From positions 1 through 37,813 of the forward strand of contig JAJRRA010000059.1 of NCBI GenBank assembly GCA_024279945.1: a DNA stretch of 37,813 bases, in the 5' to 3' direction. Positions within the stretch are counted from its first letter, which is position 1; every line of letters begins with the position of its first letter. The translations under genes were made by a program, and so were the position numbers. This stretch comes from Gammaproteobacteria bacterium (GTDB lineage Bacteria; Pseudomonadota; Gammaproteobacteria; Xanthomonadales; SZUA-36). The notes beneath the pieces were generated by a model that did no database searches, was not told the origin of the DNA, and saw only the letters and a program-made list of their open reading frames with translations. Below are positions 18,017 through 25,251 of this stretch, piece by piece.

Positions 18017-18505
18017 ATGCCGAACAGCGCACAAACAGCGATAAAAAAACAGGAACAGGCGCCCCGCAGGAAGCGCGCATTGCGCGTCTGGCTGGGTTTG
18101 TTGACTTCCTCACAATTGATCGAAAAAGAAGTTCGGGCTCGTTTTCGTACCGAGTTTGATACCACGCTTCCTCGCTTCGATGTGATGGCTGCACTGGCGC
18201 GGGAGCCTGAGGGGCAGACCATGGGCGATGTCTCGCGCTGGTTGTTGGTGTCGTGTGGAAACATCACCGGTATCGTTTCCCGCCTGGTGGCGGACGGACT
18301 GGTGACACGTACACATTCTGTTAACGACCGCCGTGCCCACCTGGTCAAACTCAGCAGCAAAGGGCAGACAGAATTCGAACGCATGTCCACAGCTCATGAG
18401 CGATGGATAAAGGAACTGCTCTGCGGTATGAGCAATCCGGAAATGGAGGCGCTCGATAAATTGCTGCGGAAAGCAAAACTTTGCCTGGCGATCAAGGAGT
18501 ATTGA
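18017..18505 (+). CDS. MarR-family transcriptional regulator
   Basis: A 162-residue winged-helix repressor. It has a dimerisation helix, the recognition helix region [19 protein letters not shown], and the wing with the conserved DRR ([16 protein letters not shown]). A basic N-terminal extension ([11 protein letters not shown]) precedes the fold. ATG 18017 has a GAGG Shine-Dalgarno; an in-frame TTG 27 nt upstream is less likely. It sits between the fused flavoenzyme and the crotonase and overlaps the latter by one base (TGATG), so regulator and enzymes are co-expressed, as in autoregulated catabolic operons. MarR proteins in CoA-thioester aromatic pathways commonly sense the aryl-CoA. The palindrome at 15651-15670 is the likely binding site. 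Confidence 0.9.
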   Translation: MPNSAQTAIKKQEQAPRRKRALRVWLGLLTSSQLIEKEVRARFRTEFDTTLPRFDVMAALAREPEGQTMGDVSRWLLVSCGNITGIVSRLVADGLVTRTHSVNDRRAHLVKLSSKGQTEFERMSTAHERWIKELLCGMSNPEMEALDKLLRKAKLCLAIKEY

Positions 18506-19305
18506 TGACCATCAAAGCTGAACATTTTCTGTGGGAGCAGGAGGGTGACCTTGGCCTGGTTACGCTCAACCGTCCCGACCGCAAGAATCCGCTGACCTTT
18601 GAATCCTATGCGGAGTTACGCGATACCTTCCGTGGGCTGGTGGGAAATGATTCAGTCCGGGCTATCGTCATTTCCGGCCAGGGTGAAAATTTTTGTTCCG
18701 GAGGTGATGTGCACGAAATCATCGGCCCGTTGACCGAAATGAATATGTCCGGCTTGCTGGACTTTACCCGCATGACCGGCGACCTGGTCAAGGCTATTCG
18801 CAACTGCTCACAACCGGTCATCGCCGCCATTGACGGGGTTTGCGTGGGCGCGGGCGCGGCCGTTGCAATGGCCGCTGATTTGCGCTTCGGTACCGCACGG
18901 AGCAAAACGGCATTTCTTTTCACCCGCGTTGGCCTGGCAGGCTGTGATATGGGTGCTTGCGCCATGCTGCCGAGAATTATCGGCCAGGGCAGGGCATCGG
19001 AACTGCTTTTCACCGGGCGTTCCATGTCGGGTGAAGAAGCGTTTGGCTGGGGGTTTTTTAACCGGCTGTGTGAAGTCGAAACACTTCAGTCAGAAGCCAT
19101 CGGGATGGCAAAACGCCTGGCGGATGGTCCCAACTTCGCCCATGCGGTGACCAAGAATCAGCTCAATGTCGAATGGGATATGTCCATTGACAGTGCAATT
19201 GAGGCGGAAGCGCAAGCCCAGGCGATTTGCATGCAGACGGAAGATTTCAAGCGTGCCTACCGGGCTTTCGTAGCCAGGGAAAAGCCGAAGTTCGAGGGCA
19301 ACTGA
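18505..19305 (+). CDS. Enoyl-CoA hydratase/isomerase (crotonase) family protein lacking hydratase glutamates
   Basis: A 266-residue crotonase. The oxyanion-hole elements are FCSGGDV (63-69) and GVCVGAGAA (111-119), so CoA thioester binding is expected. The two hydratase glutamates are missing: Ala119 is at the first position, and the Q-P-E equivalent near residue 141 reads FTRVGL. An Asp (148, in GCDMGA) lies where isomerases and hydrolases of the family often have their acid. The protein may therefore be an isomerase or a ring-opening C-C hydrolase rather than a hydratase. ATG 18505 follows an AAGGAG Shine-Dalgarno and overlaps the MarR stop. A TTG upstream was rejected because it falls inside marR. 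The next gene overlaps by one base, so expression is tightly coupled. Confidence 0.85.
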   Translation: MTIKAEHFLWEQEGDLGLVTLNRPDRKNPLTFESYAELRDTFRGLVGNDSVRAIVISGQGENFCSGGDVHEIIGPLTEMNMSGLLDFTRMTGDLVKAIRNCSQPVIAAIDGVCVGAGAAVAMAADLRFGTARSKTAFLFTRVGLAGCDMGACAMLPRIIGQGRASELLFTGRSMSGEEAFGWGFFNRLCEVETLQSEAIGMAKRLADGPNFAHAVTKNQLNVEWDMSIDSAIEAEAQAQAICMQTEDFKRAYRAFVAREKPKFEGN

Positions 19306-20513
19306 TGTCGGATTCAAGTTACCTGGACTGGCCCTTTCTGGAAGCGCGCCACCGCCGACTCAAGGCTGAACTGGACCGTTGGTGTAGGGCAAATGCCAGA
19401 TTGCTTGATCCACAGGGGTTAAAGGATGAGGCTGGTTTGGATGCAGTATGCCGGGATCTGGTTCGGCTGCTCGGTGATAGTGGTTGGCTGAACTATTCGG
19501 TTCCTGCGAATGACGGTAAAACGGGTCAGGCACTGGATGTACGCAGTTTGTGTCTGCTTCGGGAAACTCTTGCCTACCATTCGGGGCTGGCTGATTTCTG
19601 CTTCGCAATGCAGGGACTTGGCAGCGGACCGATCAGTTTCTTCGGCAGTCCCCAGATGCAGGAAACCTGGTTGCCCGCAGTCGCTGCGGGCAAAAGCATC
19701 GCCGCTTTTGCCCTGTCGGAAAAGCAGGCAGGCTCGGATGTCGGGGCAATGGCAAGCCGTGCGGAGCGTGATGGTGATCACTATATTCTAAACGGCGAGA
19801 AAACCTGGATATCCAATGCCGGCATCGCCGACTTTTACACCGTATTTGCGCGCACCGGGGAGGCGCCGGGTGTCCGCGGCCTGAGTGCATTTGTAGTGGC
19901 TGCTGATAATCCGGGGCTGAGCGTCAGTGAGCGGATCGATATCATCGCGCCTCATCCGCTGGGAACACTGTGTTTTGAGAATTGCAGGATTCCGGCCACG
20001 CAGTTGCTGGGTGAACCAGGACAGGGATTCCAGGTTGCGATGGCGACACTGGACGTATTCCGCACCACCGTCGCCGCTGCGGCACTCGGTTTCGCCCGCC
20101 GCGCCTGTGATGAGACGCTGGCCCATGTGCTTGGCCGGGAATTATTTGGTGCACCGCTGGCTGAACTGCAAATGACCCAGGCATCGATTGCGGACATGGT
20201 GTTGGATATCGACAGCAGTGCCTTGCTGGTCTACCGCTCCGCATGGGTCAAAGATGGTGGCCAGGAACGCGTGACCCGGGAAGCGGCGATGGCCAAGTTG
20301 CACTCAACCGAACGGGCGCAAAAGGTAATCGATCGTGCTGTACAACTATTCGGAGGGCTGGGTGTGACCTCAGGGCAGGTCGTGGAGCGACTGTATCGCG
20401 AAATTCGCTCACTGCGGATTTATGAAGGTGCGAGTGAGGTGCAGAAAGTAATTATTGCGCGTAACGAATACAAGCGATTCACTACGCATTTCAGGAAAAA
20501 TCACCAGAGGTAG
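19305..20513 (+). CDS. Acyl-CoA dehydrogenase family protein
   Basis: A 402-residue FAD-dependent acyl-CoA dehydrogenase. The FAD/substrate loop [15 protein letters not shown] (near 140-155) and the strand with [19 protein letters not shown] match signature 1. The C-terminal [15 protein letters not shown] contains the catalytic-base glutamate in the short/medium-chain position, and QLFGGLGVT is the dimer/FAD contact. It oxidises a CoA-bound acyl or alicyclic ring intermediate and passes electrons to ETF. ATG 19305 overlaps the crotonase stop (TGATG) and follows GAGGG. A longer frame beginning at 19227 lies inside the crotonase gene and lacks support. Its operon position suggests it desaturates the reduced ring or its ring-opened product. 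Confidence 0.9.
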   Translation: MSDSSYLDWPFLEARHRRLKAELDRWCRANARLLDPQGLKDEAGLDAVCRDLVRLLGDSGWLNYSVPANDGKTGQALDVRSLCLLRETLAYHSGLADFCFAMQGLGSGPISFFGSPQMQETWLPAVAAGKSIAAFALSEKQAGSDVGAMASRAERDGDHYILNGEKTWISNAGIADFYTVFARTGEAPGVRGLSAFVVAADNPGLSVSERIDIIAPHPLGTLCFENCRIPATQLLGEPGQGFQVAMATLDVFRTTVAAAALGFARRACDETLAHVLGRELFGAPLAELQMTQASIADMVLDIDSSALLVYRSAWVKDGGQERVTREAAMAKLHSTERAQKVIDRAVQLFGGLGVTSGQVVERLYREIRSLRIYEGASEVQKVIIARNEYKRFTTHFRKNHQR

Positions 20514-20521
20514 GTAACATT

Positions 20522-20920
20522 ATGTCGCAGCAGATTCTTCTGCCACCCGGATGGCCGCGGCCGAGTGGTTATTCAAACGGTATCGCAGCGCAGGGGCGTC
20601 TTGTTGTTACGGCCGGCCTGATTGGCTGGGACGAAAACGGTGTTATTCAGACTGACAGCATGGCGGGACAGGTTGAGCAGGCTCTCAGAAATATCGTGGC
20701 TGTTCTGGCTGAGGCAGGTGCTGAGCCCCGGCATATTGTAAAAATGACCTGGTATATTACCAGCCGCGCTGATTATCTTGGTGAGATCAAGGAAATTGGC
20801 AAGGCCTGGCGGGAAATTATCGGTAAACATTATCCTGCCATGGCGGTCATCGAAATTTCCTCACTGATCGAAAGCAAATCAAAAGTTGAAATCGAAACCA
20901 CTGCCGTGATCCCGGATTAG
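20522..20920 (+). CDS. RidA/YjgF-family protein with substrate arginine missing
   Basis: A 132-residue RidA-fold protein, normally a trimer with active sites between subunits. Canonical RidA hydrolyses enamine/imine intermediates to ketones and ammonia, using an arginine in the PARxxVEV segment to hold the substrate carboxylate. Here the aligned segment is PAMAVIEISSL, so that arginine is methionine. The N-terminal PRPSGYSNG and the end segment VEIETTAVI fit the family. It begins 8 bp after the dehydrogenase stop, in the same operon. A pathway that starts from an amino-aryl-CoA would produce a cyclic enamine whose carboxyl is already tied up as a thioester. That would explain both its presence and the missing arginine. 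This is inference, and a non-catalytic or different role is possible. Confidence 0.85.
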   Translation: MSQQILLPPGWPRPSGYSNGIAAQGRLVVTAGLIGWDENGVIQTDSMAGQVEQALRNIVAVLAEAGAEPRHIVKMTWYITSRADYLGEIKEIGKAWREIIGKHYPAMAVIEISSLIESKSKVEIETTAVIPD

Positions 20921-20924
20921 CTCT

Positions 20925-20948
20925 TGTAAGAGCCCGCTTGCGGGCGAT
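20925..20948. repeat. REP-like palindromic element, copy 1
   Basis: A TGTAAGAGC leader is followed by a 6-bp stem (20932-20937 with 20940-20945) around a TT loop, then GAT. It resembles the REP elements between genes of pseudomonads. It sits between the RidA-like and OYE-like genes and matches the copy at 22417-22440 in 22 of 24 bases. Confidence 0.8.
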
Positions 20949-20958
20949 GCGACGCGAA

Positions 20959-22413
20959 ATGTACAAACCCTCACAACGAATAAAGCACAAACCCGATCCC
21001 GGCAAGCCCCCTTCCGCTGCTGAGGCTGAGAAATCGCGACTTTTCAGCCCGATCAGCTACCAGAACCTGCATTTGGAACAATGCACCTGGGTACCTGCGA
21101 TGGTGCCCTGGCGGGCCAGTGAAGATGGCTTTGTAACAGACGATGTGCTGGACTGGTATGAACGCATGGCGCGAGGGCAACCCGGTGCGCTGGTAGTTGA
21201 AGCAACCGGGATTCGGGATGTTCCAAGCGGTCCCTTGCTGCGCATGGGTGATGATCGCTTCATTCCCGGCTTGCGGGAACTTGTGGAAGTCGTGCGCCGG
21301 GCCAGTGATGGGCACACACAACTGTTCATTCAGATGATCGATTTTCTTGCCATCCGACGTCGCCCGGAGCGTGGCAAGTTTCTGCGCCGTTTTCTTGAGA
21401 TCACCGACAGCCATCGACAGCATCTGGGTGGGGAACAGCTTGCCGAATCTAAAATTCGTGAAAAGCTGCTGAGTCTGTCAGAGGAGGAATTGAGATCGGT
21501 ACTCACGGAACGGGAATACGAAAACCTGGCCCGCGGTTTCCGCGAGCGTGTGACTGATGTCCACTTGCAGCATATACGCGATTTACCGCTCGTACTACCT
21601 AAGCTGTTTGCCGCAGCAGCAGAACGTGCACAGCGGGCGGGAATGGATGGGGTGGAGTTGCACTATGCCCACGCCTACACCATGGCCTCGTTCTTATCCG
21701 CAGGCAATCAGCGCGAGGATGGCTATGGTGGCGCCCGGGAGAAGCGACTGCGTTTGCCGCTGGAAGTCTACACACATGTGCGAGAGGCCGTGGGCGATGA
21801 TTACGTGGTCGGCTGCCGGTTCCTCAGTGACGAATGCATCGCCGATGGAAGCGATGTTGAAGATGCAAAGTATTTCGGGGTCGAATTCGCCCGCGCCGGA
21901 ATGGATTTTCTGTCCATTTCCCGTGGTGGCAAATTTGAAGACGCGGCCCAGCCCAGAACCGGCTGGGCCGCCTACCCCTATACGGGGCCGAGCGGTTACG
22001 AATGCATGCCGTCGTGGATTTCTGACGAGCAGGGCCCTTTCGGTCGCAACGTTGCGCCGGTTGCGGCCATACGCGATGCCATCCGCCAGGCCGGATTCAG
22101 CACACCGGTGGTTATCGCCGGAGGCATCCACGGTTTTGAACAGGCCGAGGCGCTACTGGAAACAGGGAAAGCGGACATCATTGCTGCGGCAAGACAGAGC
22201 CTAGCTGACCCGGACTGGTTTCTGAAACTGCGCCTGGGCCGTGGTGATGAAGTCCGGGTCTGTGAATACACCAACTCCTGCGAAGGTCTGGACCAGAAAC
22301 ACAAACAGGTGACCTGCAAACTATGGGATCGCAGTGACAGGGATCAGGCTGGTATTAAACTGAGCCGCGATGGCAGGCGCCGTCTCGTTGCGCCACCCTG
22401 GGAGCCAAAATAG
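20959..22413 (+). CDS. Old Yellow Enzyme-like NADH:flavin oxidoreductase with insertion and degenerate Fe-S motif
   Basis: A ~484-residue FMN TIM-barrel protein of the OYE/2,4-dienoyl-CoA-reductase group. SRLFSPISYQNLHLEQ opens the barrel, ELHYAHAYTMASFLS carries the substrate-binding His pair, GYGGAREKRLRLPLEVY follows, and VIAGGIHGFEQAEALLETGKADIIAAARQ is the FMN phosphate site. Between the usual QLxHxG strand (here IQMIDFLA) and the His pair there is a charged insertion of roughly 80 residues. The C-terminal cysteine set reads CEYTNSC then Cys after 11 residues. Three cysteines of a DCR-type CxxCxxxC-x11-C cluster remain and one position is Thr, so a 4Fe-4S cluster is doubtful. The start is uncertain. 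ATG 20959 or 20947 is preferred over a TTG at 20938, which lies in the REP hairpin. It may act as a second ring or enoyl-CoA reductase in the pathway. Confidence 0.78.
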   Translation: MYKPSQRIKHKPDPGKPPSAAEAEKSRLFSPISYQNLHLEQCTWVPAMVPWRASEDGFVTDDVLDWYERMARGQPGALVVEATGIRDVPSGPLLRMGDDRFIPGLRELVEVVRRASDGHTQLFIQMIDFLAIRRRPERGKFLRRFLEITDSHRQHLGGEQLAESKIREKLLSLSEEELRSVLTEREYENLARGFRERVTDVHLQHIRDLPLVLPKLFAAAAERAQRAGMDGVELHYAHAYTMASFLSAGNQREDGYGGAREKRLRLPLEVYTHVREAVGDDYVVGCRFLSDECIADGSDVEDAKYFGVEFARAGMDFLSISRGGKFEDAAQPRTGWAAYPYTGPSGYECMPSWISDEQGPFGRNVAPVAAIRDAIRQAGFSTPVVIAGGIHGFEQAEALLETGKADIIAAARQSLADPDWFLKLRLGRGDEVRVCEYTNSCEGLDQKHKQVTCKLWDRSDRDQAGIKLSRDGRRRLVAPPWEPK

Positions 22414-22416
22414 GTC

Positions 22417-22440
22417 TGTAAGAGCGCGCTTGCGCGCGAT
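22417..22440. repeat. REP-like palindromic element, copy 2
   Basis: Same layout as copy 1: TGTAAGAGC leader, 6-bp stem (22424-22429 with 22432-22437), TT loop, GAT. The two differences from copy 1 are a paired C/G to G/C swap within the stem, so base pairing is preserved. It starts 3 bp after the OYE-like stop codon, in the leader of glk. Confidence 0.8.
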
Positions 22441-22473
22441 CCATCCAACAACAAATAAAACAGGAAAGCAACT

Positions 22474-23451
22474 TTGACTGATCCGTATTGCTTAATCGGC
22501 GACATCGGCGGCACCTACGCCCGCTTCGCGCTGGCAGATCCAGGCAAATCGACCTTTAACAGGGAGTTGACGGTGCTGTGCAAAGATTACAAAACTGCAG
22601 AATTTGCAATTATCGACTACCTTGAGCGTACGGAAATGCCTGCGCCGGAAGTGATCTGCCTGGCTGCGGCGGGTCCCGTTGAAGACGAAAAAGTAGTTTT
22701 TACCAACAATCACTGGAGCATCGATTGTCAGGGATTGCGTAACCGCTATCCGGCAGCCCGGATTCGCCTGCTGAATGACTTTGAGGCTATCGCCTGCTCT
22801 ATTCCATTGCTGAAAGAGTCTGATTTGCTGACCATTGGCCCGGAACCGGTGCTGGTTCAGGACAAAATTGACTATACAATCGGAGTGCTTGGCCCCGGAA
22901 CCGGCCTGGGAATGGCGGGCCTGGTGGTCAGTGAAGATAAGATTCACCCGCTTGCCGGTGAAGGCGGTCATACGGGTTTTGCGCCTGAGAACCCGCTGCA
23001 GTCCAGGCTTCTGAAGGAACTCCGGGAACGGTTTGGCCGTGTGTCCGATGAGCGTTTGCTGTCCGGCCCGGGTCTTAAAAATATCTACCAGGCGTTGTGC
23101 GCGATACATGGAGAGCCTTGTGTATCGTTGTCGGCACCGGAGATTTTCCAGCGAGCGCAGTTGAAGGACCTTCGCGCAGCCGAAACTCTGGATCTGTTTT
23201 ATGAAGTCCTTGGGCAGGTGGCTGGAAACCTGGCACTGAAGCTGGGGGCTTATGACGGCATTTACATCGCAGGAGGTATTGTTAAACGCTATCCTGAGTT
23301 AATTAAGTCCAGCCGTTTCCGGCAGGGCTTCGAAAATAAGGGTCGTTACCGCAAGATGATGGAAAAAATACCGACACTGTCGATCATGCATCCGCAACCT
23401 GGCCTGCTCGGCATCACTTTTTGCACCCGGCAAATGGTTTGCGGCCACTAA
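22474..23451 (+). CDS. glk: Glucokinase
   Basis: A 325-residue glucokinase of the bacterial Glk family (not ROK). It phosphorylates glucose with ATP to glucose-6-phosphate in the cytosol. LIGDIGGTYARFAL at the N-terminus is the phosphate-1 ATP motif, LNDFEA contains the catalytic Asp region, and GPGTGLGMAGL and GEGGHTGFAP are the phosphate-2/glucose-binding segments. GIYIAGGIVKRY is the adenosine motif. The start is TTG 22474, preceded by AGGAAAG with 7-nt spacing; no ATG fits the family's N-terminus. It is 15 bp upstream of malQ, so the two likely form a small operon that channels glucose released from maltodextrin or glycogen. The REP element in its leader separates it from the aromatic cluster. 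Confidence 0.93.
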   Translation: MTDPYCLIGDIGGTYARFALADPGKSTFNRELTVLCKDYKTAEFAIIDYLERTEMPAPEVICLAAAGPVEDEKVVFTNNHWSIDCQGLRNRYPAARIRLLNDFEAIACSIPLLKESDLLTIGPEPVLVQDKIDYTIGVLGPGTGLGMAGLVVSEDKIHPLAGEGGHTGFAPENPLQSRLLKELRERFGRVSDERLLSGPGLKNIYQALCAIHGEPCVSLSAPEIFQRAQLKDLRAAETLDLFYEVLGQVAGNLALKLGAYDGIYIAGGIVKRYPELIKSSRFRQGFENKGRYRKMMEKIPTLSIMHPQPGLLGITFCTRQMVCGH

Positions 23452-23466
23452 ACACCGGCCGGGTTT

Positions 23467-25008
23467 ATGAGTCATGCGTCAGACAATAACTCCATTCTGC
23501 CGGCCGGGCGCCGGGCTGGAGTTGGATTGCATTTGGCATCGTTGCCGGGCCCTTACGGCATCGGTGATATTGGCGACAGCGCTTTGTCCTTTATCGAAGC
23601 GCTGGCCGACATGCACCTCTCTGTTTGGCAGTTCCTGCCAACCGGCCCCACCGCCTATGGCGATTCTCCCTACCAGCCCCTGTCCGCCTTTGCGGGGAAC
23701 GAAAATCTGATCGGCATTGAACCCCTGATACGCTTTGGCCTGCTCAGTAAGGCTGACGCGGGACCCCTGGAAGATTTACCGGCGGATTTTATTGATTACG
23801 GCAAGTTGATCCCGCTAAAAAGCACCATTTTGGCCAGCGCAGCCGATCGTTTCAAAAACAAGGCGAACAGCAAGCTGAAATCCTCCTACCGGGAATTCCT
23901 GCATGAGCATGACGCGCAATGGCTGGATGACTACGCCCTCTACCGGACCCTGAAAACCTGGCACGGTGAGCGCCCGTGGCCGGAATGGGACCGGCCCTTC
24001 CTGCAGCGTGATCCCGCTGCAATCAGCAGAATCAGGGTTTCGTTGGCTCCTGATATTGAACGCATCAAGCTCCTCCAGTTCCTATTTAGCCAGCAATGGC
24101 AAAGCTTGCGTGAGCACGCAGACCACAACAAGATCTGCCTTTTTGCGGACATGCCGATCTATATCGCGCTGGACAGTGCTGATGCCTGGGCACATCCGGA
24201 AATCCTGCACATCGACGGCGATGGTCACCCGACGCATGTTGCCGGCGTTCCGCCCGATTATTTCAGTGAAGACGGCCAGATGTGGGGCAATCCTCTATAC
24301 GACTGGAACTACCACGCGACCCATGCTTTCCAGTGGTGGATTGAGCGCATGCGCCACGCAACGCGCCTGGCGGATCTGGTCAGAATTGATCATTTTCGCG
24401 GCTTCGAAGCCTATTGGTCCATACCGTTTGCTGCATCAACCGCCCGCAACGGTCGCTGGGAGCAGGGGCCTGGTGATGCACTTTTTGATGCCCTGCGGGA
24501 TGCACTTGGCCACATGCCCATTGTGGCGGAAGACCTGGGTGTGATTACAGCGGCAGTAGATGCGCTTCGGCGTCGCCACCAAATACCGGGCATGCGGGTT
24601 TTGCAGTTTGATTTTGCCAATGCGGATTTTCGACCTGCTGCAATCGAGGAGAACAGCGTTTGCTATACCGGCACCCATGACAATGACACCACCGTTGGCT
24701 GGTTCCGGGGTGGCGATAATGACACGCGCACCACCGCTGAAGTCGAGGCGGCCCGCGCAAATGCCTTGCGCTGGACCGGCGGGACGGCACAAACCATCCA
24801 CAGCGACATGATCCGTTTTGCCTTTGCTACCCGGGCGAGGCTGGCGATTGCACCCATGCAGGATTATCTGGGCCTCGGCAGCGAAGCCCGGCTCAATATT
24901 CCGGGGACCAGTCGGGACAACTGGAGATGGCGACTTCAATTGAGCCAACTTACTGGCAGATTCCGCAAGACAGTGAGGAAAATGGTCCGGGAATCATCAC
25001 GTGGCTAA
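23467..25008 (+). CDS. malQ: 4-alpha-glucanotransferase (amylomaltase)
   Basis: A 513-residue GH77 enzyme, about the size of the short amylomaltases (~500). It disproportionates alpha-1,4-glucans and releases glucose, cytosolic. Catalytic residues predicted from motifs are the Asp308 nucleophile in RIDHFRG, the Glu355 acid/base in VAEDLG, and the Asp405 stabiliser in TGTHDNDT. The N-terminal GPYGIGDIGDSALSFI and GDSPYQPLSAFAGNENLI are family signatures. ATG 23467 has no good Shine-Dalgarno, so translation may be coupled to glk 15 bp upstream. No other glycogen or maltose genes lie in the window. The gene is followed by the repeat-filled gap before parC. Confidence 0.93.
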   Translation: MSHASDNNSILPAGRRAGVGLHLASLPGPYGIGDIGDSALSFIEALADMHLSVWQFLPTGPTAYGDSPYQPLSAFAGNENLIGIEPLIRFGLLSKADAGPLEDLPADFIDYGKLIPLKSTILASAADRFKNKANSKLKSSYREFLHEHDAQWLDDYALYRTLKTWHGERPWPEWDRPFLQRDPAAISRIRVSLAPDIERIKLLQFLFSQQWQSLREHADHNKICLFADMPIYIALDSADAWAHPEILHIDGDGHPTHVAGVPPDYFSEDGQMWGNPLYDWNYHATHAFQWWIERMRHATRLADLVRIDHFRGFEAYWSIPFAASTARNGRWEQGPGDALFDALRDALGHMPIVAEDLGVITAAVDALRRRHQIPGMRVLQFDFANADFRPAAIEENSVCYTGTHDNDTTVGWFRGGDNDTRTTAEVEAARANALRWTGGTAQTIHSDMIRFAFATRARLAIAPMQDYLGLGSEARLNIPGTSRDNWRWRLQLSQLTGRFRKTVRKMVRESSRG

Positions 25009-25118
25009 CATGTAGATAAAGTGCCACAGCTATAACGGGGTCACCCATCAGGGTGCCAGCCTCAATGACTCTCATGTACCGGGCGTCTCAAAAGAACTGC
25101 TATTTTTCTTGTTACTCT

Positions 25119-25240
25119 GACCCCAGTCCAGAGTGCGAAGCGGTACCAGTCCAGTTTATCGCCCATTCTATTCAGCGTTTCCGCAACAGAACCGCTCCGC
25201 CAGTTTGAAAGGGGTCAGGTTCACGGAACCTGACCCCGGC
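25119..25240. repeat. Dispersed ~120-bp repeat, copy A, with REP-type palindrome
   Basis: It aligns over its whole length with 27581-27697, in the same orientation. The longest exact match is 20 bp (25154-25173 with 27616-27635). The right end is a perfect hairpin of 12 bp (25211-25222 with 25226-25237) around a 3-nt loop with a GGGGTCAGGTTC arm. Inside, a GCGAAGCGGT-type arm (~25135) is mirrored by ACCGCTCCGC (~25191), so the unit folds as an imperfect long hairpin. Just left of it, GTTACTCTGACCCC (25111-25124) is another arm of the GGGGTCAG type that is common around REP-associated transposases. It fills half of the 243-bp gap downstream of malQ and parC; 25009-25110 shows nothing else I can name. 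Confidence 0.85.
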
Positions 25241-25251
25241 TTTTCCGGATT

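Noticed and set aside
20938-20958. Upstream TTG start for the second OYE gene
   Set aside because: It falls inside the REP hairpin and has no Shine-Dalgarno; later ATGs are preferred.
23449-23467. Palindrome TAAAC-ACCGGCCGG-GTTTA between glk and malQ
   Set aside because: It has no loop-forming centre and no T tract, and it overlaps stop and start codons; chance symmetry is more likely than a regulatory site.
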